From M55B127 sp035269185 (GTDB lineage Bacteria; Bacillota; Halanaerobiia; Halanaerobiales; M55B127): 33,865 bases of DNA. Position 1 is the stretch's first letter. Each line of letters begins with the position of its first letter. The DNA is taken from positions 1-33,865 of the forward strand of contig CAYSHP010000020.1 of NCBI GenBank assembly GCA_964430875.1. Reading direction: 5' to 3'. Shown here one piece after another: positions 1 to 8,684 of the stretch. Made by a program: the position numbers and the translations under genes. The notes below the pieces were generated by a model. It did not search any database. It saw only the letters and a program-made list of their open reading frames with translations, and had not been told where the DNA came from.

Positions 1-4
1 ACCT

Positions 5-2056
5 CTATAAGGATCTCTCAATCTCCTTATATCTATATATTTCTAAAATATCTCCGACTTTTATATCATTGTAATTCTCAATTCCAATACCACATTCATA
101 TCCTTCTTTTACTTCACGTACATCATCTTCAAATCTCTTTAAAGAACTAATTTCGCCTTCATGAATAATAGTTCCATTTCTTAATAATCGAACATAGTCA
201 TTTCTGTTTACTTCACCTTCTTTTACATAAGCACCAGCTACTATTCCTACATCAGGCACTTTAAAGGTATCTCTAACTTCAACCCTACCAACAATAATTT
301 CCTTGTATTCAGGTTCAAGTAGTCCGGACATCGCATTTTTAATATCTTCGATTACTTTATATATTACTCTATAAGTCTTAATTTCAACCTTTTCTTTTTC
401 AGCAGCTTTTCTAGCATTAGTACCAGGACGAACATTAAATCCAATTATGATCGCATTAGAAGCACTTGCTAAGTTGACGTCTGTTTCATTAATTGCTCCT
501 ACCCCGGTGTGAATAATATTAACACTAACTTCATCAGATTCTATATTTGTTAAAGAACTTTCTAAAGCGGCAATTGAACCTTGCACATCAGCCTTTATAA
601 TAACATTAAGTTCCTTAATTTCACCTTCTTGGATATTTCTATATAAGTCTTCTAAAGAAACTTTAGAATCTTTTTTAAGTCTTTCTTCTTTTTTCTTATC
701 CTGTCTTTTTTCAGCTAAGTTTTTCGCTTTTTTCTCATCTTCCATAACCCTAACATAGTCACCAGCTTTGGGTACATCATCAAAGCCAAGTACTATTACT
801 GGTGTAGCAGGTCCCGCTTGTTCAATGCGATCGCCGTGTTCATCAAGCAAAGCTCTCACTCTGCCAGTAATCGAGCCAGCAATAATATAGTCACCAATAC
901 TTAGAGTACCATTTTTAACTAAGACAGTCGCAATTGGGCCTCTACCTCGGTCTAATTCTGATTCAATGATAACTCCATCTGCAACCCGGTCTGGATTCGC
1001 TTTTAGTTCTTCTACCTCAGCTACTAAATTAACCATTTCTAATAACTCATCGATATTTTCACCTTTAAGCGCAGATACACTTACACAAATTGTATCACCG
1101 CCCCATTCTTCAGGAACTAAACTATGTTCAGTTAATTCCTGTTTTACACGGTCTGGTTGTGCATTTGCCTTATCAATCTTATTAACAGCTACAATAATTG
1201 GAATTCCAGCCGCTTGGGCATGATTAATAGCTTCAACGGTTTGAGGCATCACACCATCATCAGCCGCAACAACTAAGATTACTATATCAGTTAATTGTGC
1301 TCCACGTGCTCTCATTGCAGTAAAAGCTTCATGACCAGGTGTATCGATAAAGGTTATTTTTTTATCATCATGAGAAGCTTGATAAGCACCAATATGCTGG
1401 GTAATTCCACCTGCTTCTCCTTCTGCTACCCTTGTTTTTCTAATAACATCTAAAAGTGTAGTTTTACCGTGATCAACATGTCCCATTACAGTTACAATAG
1501 GGGGCCTGGGTTTTAAATCTTCAGGTTTATCAACAATTTCATCTAATTCTAATTCTGAAGATCTCTCTTCTTCTTCTATTTCATCTGTTATCTTAATTTC
1601 TAAACCAAGTTCATCTTTTAAAATTTCAATTTCATCTTCATCAAGAGAATAATTTACATTGGTCATAATACCCATCTGCATCATTTCTTTAATGATATTG
1701 TTAGCTGAAATATCGAGTTTTTCTGCTAGATCCCTTATAGTTATACCTTCTGTAACCGGTAAAAAATCTGCTTCATCTTCCGTATCTTCCTCTTCTTTTT
1801 CAGCTTCTTTTATTTCTGCAACTTCTTCCTCTGGTTCTTCTACTGTTTCTTCAATTTCTTCTTTTGACTCTTCTCTAACTTCTTCGACATCTTTATTATC
1901 TTCTGCAACCATTTCCTTAACAAGCTCAGCTGTTTCATCTTCGATAGTACTCATGTGACTGGATACTTCAATGCCCAGTTTATTAAGTATATCTATCAAT
2001 TCTTTGCTTTCCATATTCAATTTGTCAGCTAGCTTATATACTCTAATTTTACTCAA
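5..2056 (-). CDS. infB: Translation initiation factor IF-2
   Basis: GTPase that places fMet-tRNA on the 30S subunit and promotes subunit joining. From a TTG start at 2056 it is 683 residues. It has an IF2-N domain (about 1-54), a very Glu-rich linker (about 54-99), a second IF2-N domain (about 103-155), then the G domain with GHVDHGKTT (about 192-200), DTPGH (about 238) and NKID (about 292), followed by the usual domains II-IV. I chose the TTG because GGAGG (2065-2069) lies 8 bases upstream and the protein then begins SKIRVYKLADKL, typical of IF-2. The longer open frame to 2113 would contain that ribosome binding site and run into nusA. The stop is TAG at 5-7, so the gene is complete. It follows nusA by 28 bases, with no rnpM or ylxQ between. 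Confidence 0.96.
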   Translation of the reverse strand: MSKIRVYKLADKLNMESKELIDILNKLGIEVSSHMSTIEDETAELVKEMVAEDNKDVEEVREESKEEIEETVEEPEEEVAEIKEAEKEEEDTEDEADFLPVTEGITIRDLAEKLDISANNIIKEMMQMGIMTNVNYSLDEDEIEILKDELGLEIKITDEIEEEERSSELELDEIVDKPEDLKPRPPIVTVMGHVDHGKTTLLDVIRKTRVAEGEAGGITQHIGAYQASHDDKKITFIDTPGHEAFTAMRARGAQLTDIVILVVAADDGVMPQTVEAINHAQAAGIPIIVAVNKIDKANAQPDRVKQELTEHSLVPEEWGGDTICVSVSALKGENIDELLEMVNLVAEVEELKANPDRVADGVIIESELDRGRGPIATVLVKNGTLSIGDYIIAGSITGRVRALLDEHGDRIEQAGPATPVIVLGFDDVPKAGDYVRVMEDEKKAKNLAEKRQDKKKEERLKKDSKVSLEDLYRNIQEGEIKELNVIIKADVQGSIAALESSLTNIESDEVSVNIIHTGVGAINETDVNLASASNAIIIGFNVRPGTNARKAAEKEKVEIKTYRVIYKVIEDIKNAMSGLLEPEYKEIIVGRVEVRDTFKVPDVGIVAGAYVKEGEVNRNDYVRLLRNGTIIHEGEISSLKRFEDDVREVKEGYECGIGIENYNDIKVGDILEIYRYKEIERSL

Positions 2057-2084
2057 ACTAACCACCTCCATATTAAGTTTTAGC

Positions 2085-3245
2085 TTATTTATCTGGTTCA
2101 TCCTCTGTTTCATTTTCTTTTAAATCATCTGTTTCTTCTTGTGTTTCTATATCCTCTTCATTTTGTGTAGTTTCTTCTTCTGTGTTTTGAACTTCTATTT
2201 CTTCTTCTGGTTCTTCTAATTCAGTTTCTTTTTTGATATCTATTTTCCAACCCGTTAATTTTGCCGCTAATCTTGCATTTTGGCCTTCTTTACCAATAGC
2301 AAGTGATAACTGAAAATCTGGTACTATAACTTTAGCGCTTTGCTCTTCTTCATTGGTAATGACATCAATTACTTCTGCCGGGTTTAAAGCATTGGAAACA
2401 TACTCTTTAGGATCTTCACTATACTTTACAATATCTATCTTCTCTCCATTAAGTTGTTCTACCACAGATTGTACGCGCATTCCCTGAGGACCTACACAAG
2501 CTCCTACTGGGTCCACTTTTGAGTCATAAGAGGAGACAGCTATTTTAGAACGAAAACCTGCTTCACGGGCAACAGATCTTATTTCAACAATGCCATCAAA
2601 TATTTCCGGTACCTCTACCTCAAATAATCTTTTTAAAAGAGCGGGATGGGTACGAGAAACTAAAATCCTCGGTCCTTTTGTAGTTGATGAAACTTCTACT
2701 ACATAAAGTTTCAATCTAGAACCAACTCTATATTCTTCATTGGGAATTTGTTCAGATACAGGTAATAAAGCTTCTGTTTTCCCCATATCGATAAGTACAT
2801 TATCTTTATGAAATCTCTGGATTGTGCCTGTGATTATCTCTCCTTCTTTACGTTTATATTCTTCATAGAGAACATCTCGTTCTGCTTCTCTAATTCGCTG
2901 CATAACAACCTGTTTGGCAGTTTGAGCAGCAATCCTTCCAAAGTTTTCTGGGGTTACTTCCACATCCAAATAGTCTCCAACTTCAATAGACGAATCGATT
3001 CTCTTTGCTTCATCAATTGGTATTTCGTAACGATCATTTTTTACTTCTTCTACTACTTTTTTACGAGAGAAAACCATAACTTCTCCCGATTCTTGATCGA
3101 TTTCAACACTTACATTTTCTTTGGAACCAAAATCCTTTTTATAAGCTGAAAGTAAGGCTACTTCGATTGCTTCAAGTAACACTTCTTTTGAAATCCCTTT
3201 ATCTTTCTCGATGTCATCTAAAGCATTTAACAAGTCCAGATTCAT
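2085..3245 (-). CDS. nusA: Transcription termination/antitermination factor NusA
   Basis: RNA polymerase-binding elongation factor that modulates pausing and intrinsic termination. The 386 residues hold an N-terminal polymerase-binding domain (from MNLDLLNALDDIEKDKGI), an S1 domain (about 130-200, with GTIQRFHKDNVLIDMG) and two KH domains (one with DPVGACVGPQGMRVQ, the second with LAIGKEGQNARLAAKLTGW). Firmicute NusA normally ends soon after KH2. Here residues 341-386 form a tail in which 24 of 46 residues are Asp or Glu. The ATG has AAAGGAGG just upstream. It follows rimP by 24 bases and clearly shares its transcript. Confidence 0.97.
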   Translation of the reverse strand: MNLDLLNALDDIEKDKGISKEVLLEAIEVALLSAYKKDFGSKENVSVEIDQESGEVMVFSRKKVVEEVKNDRYEIPIDEAKRIDSSIEVGDYLDVEVTPENFGRIAAQTAKQVVMQRIREAERDVLYEEYKRKEGEIITGTIQRFHKDNVLIDMGKTEALLPVSEQIPNEEYRVGSRLKLYVVEVSSTTKGPRILVSRTHPALLKRLFEVEVPEIFDGIVEIRSVAREAGFRSKIAVSSYDSKVDPVGACVGPQGMRVQSVVEQLNGEKIDIVKYSEDPKEYVSNALNPAEVIDVITNEEEQSAKVIVPDFQLSLAIGKEGQNARLAAKLTGWKIDIKKETELEEPEEEIEVQNTEEETTQNEEDIETQEETDDLKENETEDEPDK

Positions 3246-3269
3246 TTTTTTCCTCCTTTGAGAATTCCA

Positions 3270-3740
3270 CTAAAAATTAAAGTCTTCATGTAAGTTTGCT
3301 TTTGATACATCCGAATAATCAATCTCCATTTCTTCATCTGTATCTTTTAATTTGATTGTAATAACTTTATTTTCATCAATTCCAATTAATTTACCGATGA
3401 ATTCTTTCGAATTATTTATTTTCCGATAAGTACTGACCTTAATTTCCTCGCCTGCAAATCTTTTATAATCTTTGATCTTTCTTAATGGTCTCTCTACTCC
3501 TGGTGAGGAGACTTCTAAAAAGTATCTCTTATCAATCGGATCTTCTTCATCAAGTTTTTGGCCTATTAATCTACTTAATTTACTTAGTTGATCAATGTTA
3601 AGTTCTCCTTCTCCATTTTCGACAAAGACCCTTAAAATCCAGTTTTCTCCCTCTTTAATGTATTCTATATCAACAAAGTCAAGATCATTAACCTCAACAA
3701 TTGGTTCAATCAACTCTCTTAATTTATCAACAACGCTCAT
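3270..3740 (-). CDS. rimP: Ribosome maturation factor RimP
   Basis: Assembly factor for the 30S subunit. It is 156 residues from the ATG at 3740, normal for the family. The N-terminal domain carries DFVDIEYIKEGENWILRVFVE and the second domain LEVSSPGVERPL, the family signature. A longer open frame to 3785 exists, but its extra residues would be coded inside the leader hairpin, and GAGGG lies about 7 bases before the 3740 ATG, so the shorter start is preferred. It is the first gene of rimP-nusA-infB and is preceded by a hairpin that may be an attenuator. Confidence 0.95.
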   Translation of the reverse strand: MSVVDKLRELIEPIVEVNDLDFVDIEYIKEGENWILRVFVENGEGELNIDQLSKLSRLIGQKLDEEDPIDKRYFLEVSSPGVERPLRKIKDYKRFAGEEIKVSTYRKINNSKEFIGKLIGIDENKVITIKLKDTDEEMEIDYSDVSKANLHEDFNF

Positions 3741-3768
3741 TGTAAAACCCTCTCTTTCATAAATTAAA

Positions 3769-3787
3769 GAGTGGGGCAGGCCCACTC
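3769..3787 (-). terminator. Hairpin in the rimP-nusA leader, possible attenuator
   Basis: On the minus strand GAGTGGG (3787-3781) and CCCACTC (3775-3769) form a 7-base-pair stem around a 5-base loop, followed by TTTAATTTATG. The stem is GC-rich but the U-run is broken by A residues, which is typical of a weak intrinsic terminator. It sits 29 bases before the rimP ATG and 56 bases after the polC stop. In Bacillus subtilis the rimP-nusA leader contains a NusA-dependent terminator used for autoregulation (from memory). The same role here is inference. Confidence 0.55.
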
Positions 3788-3842
3788 CTCAATAAAATAC
3801 AACATATTTCATATTAAAGACTATCATAAAAATTACTATTTT

Positions 3843-6800
3843 TCAAGAGTTTGAAAAAAGAGACAGTTGATTCTTTTCCGGTAAACCTTTTAAAGTACCG
3901 TGTTCTTTCATCTTTTCTATAACAGTTTTACTTAAACGGGTTCTATTTGTTAAATCTTCTATAGAAATAAATTTACCTTTTACTCTAGCTTCAATAATAC
4001 TTTCAGCAGCACTAGAACCTAAACCTTCTAAACATATTAAGGGGGGTATTAATTTTTCATCCCTTAAGATAAACTTATTCTTTTTTGAATTATATAAATC
4101 TACTTTACCAAATTCAACTCCTCTATGCATAGCTTCAATGACAACTTCTAAGATAGTAATGGTTTCTTTATCTTTAGCAGTTAGCTTATCTTGTTTTCTC
4201 AACTTATTTAAATGATCTTTAACAAACTCTAAACCTTTATCAATAATTTGGGCATCAAAAGCACTGGCTTTTGTTGAAAAATAAGTTAGGTAAAATGCTC
4301 TGGGATAATGTACTTTAAAATATGCTATCCGGTAAGCCATCATCACATAAGCTGCTGCATGGGCTTTAGGAAACATATACTTAATTTTTTTACAAGATTT
4401 AATATACCAATCAGAAACTCCCTTTTCTCTCATCTTACTTTCTTCTTCATCTGTTAAGCCTTTACCTTTTCTAACATGTTCCATAATCCAAAATGCGTCA
4501 ATAGGTTCTAAGCCTTTTTGTAAAAGATAGTTCATAATGTCATCTCTTACTGATATAACTTCAGATAAGGTTGCTTTATTATTTTTTATTAATTCCTGAG
4601 CATTATTAAGCCATACATCGGTACCATGTGATAGCCCACTTATTCTAACCAATTCAGCAAATGTAGAAGGTCTGGTATCAATCAGCATCTGTCTTACAAA
4701 ACTAGTACCAAATTCAGGAATTCCATAAGTTCCAACTTCAGAATTAATTTTTTCTTTACTTACTCCTAAACCTTCTGTAGAAGAAAATATTTTCATGGTT
4801 TCCGGATCATCTAAAGGAATTGTTTCAGGATTAACTCCAGTTAAGTCCTGCAACATACGAAGTGAAGTCGGATCATCATGCCCTAAAAGATCTAATTTTA
4901 ATATTCTACCACTTATAGAATGGTAATCAAAGTGGGTCGTCCTAACTCTGGTTTCCTGGTCATTAGCAGGGTGTTGAATAGGAGAAAAATCATAAATATC
5001 CATATTCTTAGGTACAACCATCAAACCTCCCGGGTGCTGTCCGGTAGTTCTTTTAACTCCTGCACAACCAGCCACTAATCTGTTAATTTCAGCTTTTTTT
5101 ACATCAATATCATTATCATCTAAATAATTTTTGACAAATCCAAAAGCAGTTCTATCTGCTATAGTTGAGATAGTACCGGCTCTAAAAACATAATCTCTAC
5201 CAAAAAATTCTTCAGTAGCTTCATGAATAGTATTTTGATATTTACCTGAAAAATTCAAATCAATATCAGGTACTTTATCACCTTCAAAACCCATAAAAAC
5301 TTCAAATGGGATATCAAAACCATCTTTTGTATACTGAGTCCCACACTCAGGGCATTTTTTATCGGGTAAGTCTACCCCTATACTGTATTTATCTTCTTCA
5401 ATCATCTCGACATTTTGGCAGTTTTCACAACGATAATGAGCAGGTAAGGGATTTACTTCTGTAATATCACACATAGTAGCCACAAAAGAAGAACCTACCG
5501 ATCCTCTAGAACCAACCAAATATCCGTCTTCTAGGGAGCGTTTTACAAGTTTATGAGCAATAAGATAAATTACAGAATATCCATTATCAATAATTGAATT
5601 TAGTTCTTTTTCTAACCTTTTTTCAATATATTTTGGTAAATTATCCCCATACATATTTTTAGCCTTACCATAACTCATATTTTTGATTTTTTGATCGGCC
5701 CCCTCTATCTCAGGGGTATAAAGACCGTCTGGAATAGGTTTAATTTCATCTATCATCTCATATATTTTATTAGTATTTTCTACCACAATTTCATGTGCCT
5801 GCTGATCTGTAAAGTAATCAAATTCAGATAACATTTCTTCTGTAGTCCTATAATATAGAGGCGCCTGATTATCATAATCATCAAAACCTTGACCAGCTTG
5901 TAATATCTTTCTATAAATCTCATCTTTAGGGTCTAAAAAGTGAACATCTCCACTTGCAATTACTGGTTTATTATACTTTTTACCTAATTGATATATTTTT
6001 TTATTAATCTCTTGTAGTTCTTTTTTATCCTCTAACTGTTGAGGTATTAAAAATTCATTATTACCTAAAGGCTGAATCTCTAAGAAATCATAAAATTTAA
6101 CAACTTCCTTTATCTCCTGTGAACTCTTATTATTTAAAATGTAGTTAAATAACTGACCTGATTCACAGGCAGATCCAATTAAAAGATTTTCTTTTTTAGC
6201 TAATAGTTCACTTTTTAAAATCCTAGGTTTCCTATAAAAATTATCTAAATGTGCTTTTGAAACGAGTTCGTAAATATCTTTTAAACCTGCCTGGTTTTTA
6301 GCTAATACCAAAGCGTGGAAAGGACGCTGCTTTTTCCAATTAATATTTTTAGTTAGTTCATTAATTTCATTGATGTTATTAATTTCAACCTCTTCAATTT
6401 CTTCTAAAAGTTCAAACAGTAAATAACCGGTTGCCTTGGCGTCATCTAAAGCTCTATGATGGTTTTCTAATTTTATATCATAATGATTAACTAAAGTAGC
6501 CAATTTATGATTTTTAAGTTTTGGTAAAACAGCTCTAGCTAAAGTTAATGTGTCTATTAAAGTAATATTTTCAGTTTTCATATATTGATCTAACGGTTTT
6601 CTGATAAAACTATAATCAAAATCAATATTATGAGCAACTAAGGGTGCCCCATCCATAAATTCCACAAACTGTTTAAAAACCTTTTTGAAGGTTTTAGCAT
6701 CTTTAACCATATCATCATCAATACCGGTAATCTCAGTTATTTTAGCCGGTATATTTGTGGTTGGTTTAACCATTGAAGAAAACTCATCTATAATTTTTCC

Positions 6801-8012
6801 ATCTTTGATTTTTACAGCCCCGATCTCGATTATTTCATTTTTGAGTGGGTTTAGACCGGTAGTTTCTAAATCAAAAACTACAAACTCATTTTCATTAATT
6901 TCTTTATCTAAAGGATTTACGACAATAGGCTTCCCATTATCAATAAGATATGCTTCTAGACCAAATATTATATCTACCCCATGTTTTTGGCCAGCTTGAT
7001 AAGCATCTGGATAAGCCTGTACAATACCATGATCAGTAATCGCTATTGCATCATGTCCCCACTCGGAGGCTCTTTTTACTGCTTTTTTTACATCAACAGT
7101 TGAATCCATAGCACTCATCTTAGTATGTAAGTGCAGTTCAACTCTTTTTTGTTCTGACTCATCTTTTCTGATTTCTTTTTTACCAATTTTATTTATATCA
7201 TCAGCCATTAAGATCAAATCTTTGCTGTATTTATCATACTGAATATTACCTCTTACAATTACTTCCATATCTTTTTTTAAGTTTAACTTGCTGTTATTAT
7301 TTAAAAAGGCTTTACAGGTTAAAGAATCTTTATAGTTTGTAATATGGAAAGTATGGAGAGAAAGATTTTTTCTGATTTGTTTTACTTCTTGGTCAAAAAT
7401 TATACCTTTAGTAATAATATTATGCTGTTCTGACTTTATTTGTTCAATATTAATTTGGTTATTTGCATTTTTAATTTTTCTTCCGTAAATTATACTACCT
7501 TTACTTTTCCGCTTTTTTTGCCGTTTTTTACTTCTTTTTTCTTGTTGTTTTTTTAAATCTTCTTTTAAAGATTGATCATCTTTAAAGAAATCTCCATTTT
7601 CTATCCGAATATTTAATTCTTCGTCTAAGTAATAATATATTCTATTTTTCATGAAATTAACTACCCGGGAATTACTAAGTTTTTTTGCAGCAAGTTTTGT
7701 TTCTAATGAAATAATTAAAGTACCATCCTCGAAAAATAATTTAGCTCTTTCAAGCCATGATTTACTATAAGAAAATTTTTCATTAAATTCTTTTATTAAT
7801 TGAGGCCAAATCATTTCTAGTTCTTCTTCTTTGGATAGAGCTATCTGACAATCGATTGAAAAATCAGGCAAAAGGTCATTTACTTTTTTTTCAATCCCTT
7901 GTACATTATTATTTTTATTCAAAACAACCTTGCATATTTTTTTATCTGAATCGACTATTATATATTTTAATTTATCTTTATAATCTTCCCCTGGTTGAAT
8001 GACTTTAAGCAC
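3843..8012 (-). CDS. polC: DNA polymerase III alpha subunit, PolC type
   Basis: Replicative polymerase of low-GC Gram-positives with built-in proofreading. It is 1389 residues from a GTG at 8012. In order: N-terminal domain, OB fold (about 210-285), PHP domain with HLHTKMSAMDS (about 292) and AITDHG, a DEDD 3'-5' exonuclease inserted in the PHP (FVVFDLETTGLNP, about 376), a zinc-binding stretch with CENC and CPEC (about 862-890), and the catalytic palm with PDIDLNFSG (about 917). The GTG is chosen because AGGGGGGA stands 4-5 bases upstream. The frame opens at another GTG at 8036, which overlaps the previous gene and lacks that site. The neighbourhood polC-rimP-nusA is standard. A glycosyltransferase separates it from proS. 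Confidence 0.97.
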   Translation of the reverse strand: MLKVIQPGEDYKDKLKYIIVDSDKKICKVVLNKNNNVQGIEKKVNDLLPDFSIDCQIALSKEEELEMIWPQLIKEFNEKFSYSKSWLERAKLFFEDGTLIISLETKLAAKKLSNSRVVNFMKNRIYYYLDEELNIRIENGDFFKDDQSLKEDLKKQQEKRSKKRQKKRKSKGSIIYGRKIKNANNQINIEQIKSEQHNIITKGIIFDQEVKQIRKNLSLHTFHITNYKDSLTCKAFLNNNSKLNLKKDMEVIVRGNIQYDKYSKDLILMADDINKIGKKEIRKDESEQKRVELHLHTKMSAMDSTVDVKKAVKRASEWGHDAIAITDHGIVQAYPDAYQAGQKHGVDIIFGLEAYLIDNGKPIVVNPLDKEINENEFVVFDLETTGLNPLKNEIIEIGAVKIKDGKIIDEFSSMVKPTTNIPAKITEITGIDDDMVKDAKTFKKVFKQFVEFMDGAPLVAHNIDFDYSFIRKPLDQYMKTENITLIDTLTLARAVLPKLKNHKLATLVNHYDIKLENHHRALDDAKATGYLLFELLEEIEEVEINNINEINELTKNINWKKQRPFHALVLAKNQAGLKDIYELVSKAHLDNFYRKPRILKSELLAKKENLLIGSACESGQLFNYILNNKSSQEIKEVVKFYDFLEIQPLGNNEFLIPQQLEDKKELQEINKKIYQLGKKYNKPVIASGDVHFLDPKDEIYRKILQAGQGFDDYDNQAPLYYRTTEEMLSEFDYFTDQQAHEIVVENTNKIYEMIDEIKPIPDGLYTPEIEGADQKIKNMSYGKAKNMYGDNLPKYIEKRLEKELNSIIDNGYSVIYLIAHKLVKRSLEDGYLVGSRGSVGSSFVATMCDITEVNPLPAHYRCENCQNVEMIEEDKYSIGVDLPDKKCPECGTQYTKDGFDIPFEVFMGFEGDKVPDIDLNFSGKYQNTIHEATEEFFGRDYVFRAGTISTIADRTAFGFVKNYLDDNDIDVKKAEINRLVAGCAGVKRTTGQHPGGLMVVPKNMDIYDFSPIQHPANDQETRVRTTHFDYHSISGRILKLDLLGHDDPTSLRMLQDLTGVNPETIPLDDPETMKIFSSTEGLGVSKEKINSEVGTYGIPEFGTSFVRQMLIDTRPSTFAELVRISGLSHGTDVWLNNAQELIKNNKATLSEVISVRDDIMNYLLQKGLEPIDAFWIMEHVRKGKGLTDEEESKMREKGVSDWYIKSCKKIKYMFPKAHAAAYVMMAYRIAYFKVHYPRAFYLTYFSTKASAFDAQIIDKGLEFVKDHLNKLRKQDKLTAKDKETITILEVVIEAMHRGVEFGKVDLYNSKKNKFILRDEKLIPPLICLEGLGSSAAESIIEARVKGKFISIEDLTNRTRLSKTVIEKMKEHGTLKGLPEKNQLSLFSNS

Positions 8013-8032
8013 AAAATCCCCCCTAAAACAAA

Positions 8033-8668
8033 TCACTCCATAATATCTGTAAACAAACTTCTAATTATATCAATATACATTTTTGTGCGAGCCTTTACAC
8101 CCTTTACAAGACCTAATTTTTCTTCTTTCATTACATGGGTTAGATCTTTAAGCTCTACTTTTTTTACTCTTTCTTTTTCTTTAAAATGTTTATTGAGAGC
8201 TACCTCAACACCAAAACCCTCTTTATCTAAGTTCTTTACCTTTTTTAACTCTGATAATTTAATAGCTCTTTGACCCGATAGACCGGGAGAAACCACCTGA
8301 GCTAAGTCAGTTAGGCCTCTCCCCTTTTTAAATACCCCTATTGTCATATCTGCTTCATCTGAAATAACAGGATTAAGCAACTTATATATATGTTCTTGTT
8401 TTAAACCAATTAAATCACCGTCTAAAAGCAAAATTATATCTGTATCAATTTCAGAAATGCCTTCTTGTAAGGCGGCGCCTTTACCCCTATTTTTAGGAAG
8501 TTTTATTACCTTTGCATTTCTTTTTTTTGCTTCTTCATAGGTATTATCTGTCGATCCATCATCAACTACAATAACTTCATCAACTAAAGATACTTGATTT
8601 AAGGTATCCAATATATTTCCTATTCTTTTCTCTTCATTGAAGGCTGGAATTAAAGCCTTTATTTTCAT
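8033..8668 (-). CDS. Family 2 glycosyltransferase, acceptor unknown
   Basis: A soluble 211-residue GT-A-fold glycosyltransferase with no membrane segment. It begins KALIPAFNEEKRIG, then VVDDGSTDNT (about 35-44), LPKNRGKGAALQEG (about 57-70) and the metal-binding DGDLIGL (about 83-89). Later SPGLSGQRAIK resembles the acceptor-loop region of the dolichol-phosphate mannose synthase and glucosyl-3-phosphoglycerate synthase branch. The sugar donor and acceptor cannot be read from sequence. It lies between proS (16 bases upstream) and polC, where Firmicutes usually have no gene, and is transcribed with them. A role in compatible-solute or cell-envelope sugar transfer is possible but unproven. The ATG has GAGGAG upstream. 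Confidence 0.8.
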   Translation of the reverse strand: MKIKALIPAFNEEKRIGNILDTLNQVSLVDEVIVVDDGSTDNTYEEAKKRNAKVIKLPKNRGKGAALQEGISEIDTDIILLLDGDLIGLKQEHIYKLLNPVISDEADMTIGVFKKGRGLTDLAQVVSPGLSGQRAIKLSELKKVKNLDKEGFGVEVALNKHFKEKERVKKVELKDLTHVMKEEKLGLVKGVKARTKMYIDIIRSLFTDIME

Positions 8669-8684
8669 TTAGAGGACTCCTCTC

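Noticed and set aside
2057..2113. Upstream ATG codons for infB at 2113 and within the ribosome binding site
   Set aside because: They would place GGAGG inside the coding region and overlap nusA. The TTG at 2056 gives the conserved IF-2 beginning.
3788..3842. Sigma-A promoter between polC and rimP
   Set aside because: Only poor -35/-10 pairs can be drawn. rimP is better explained by read-through from polC controlled at the hairpin.
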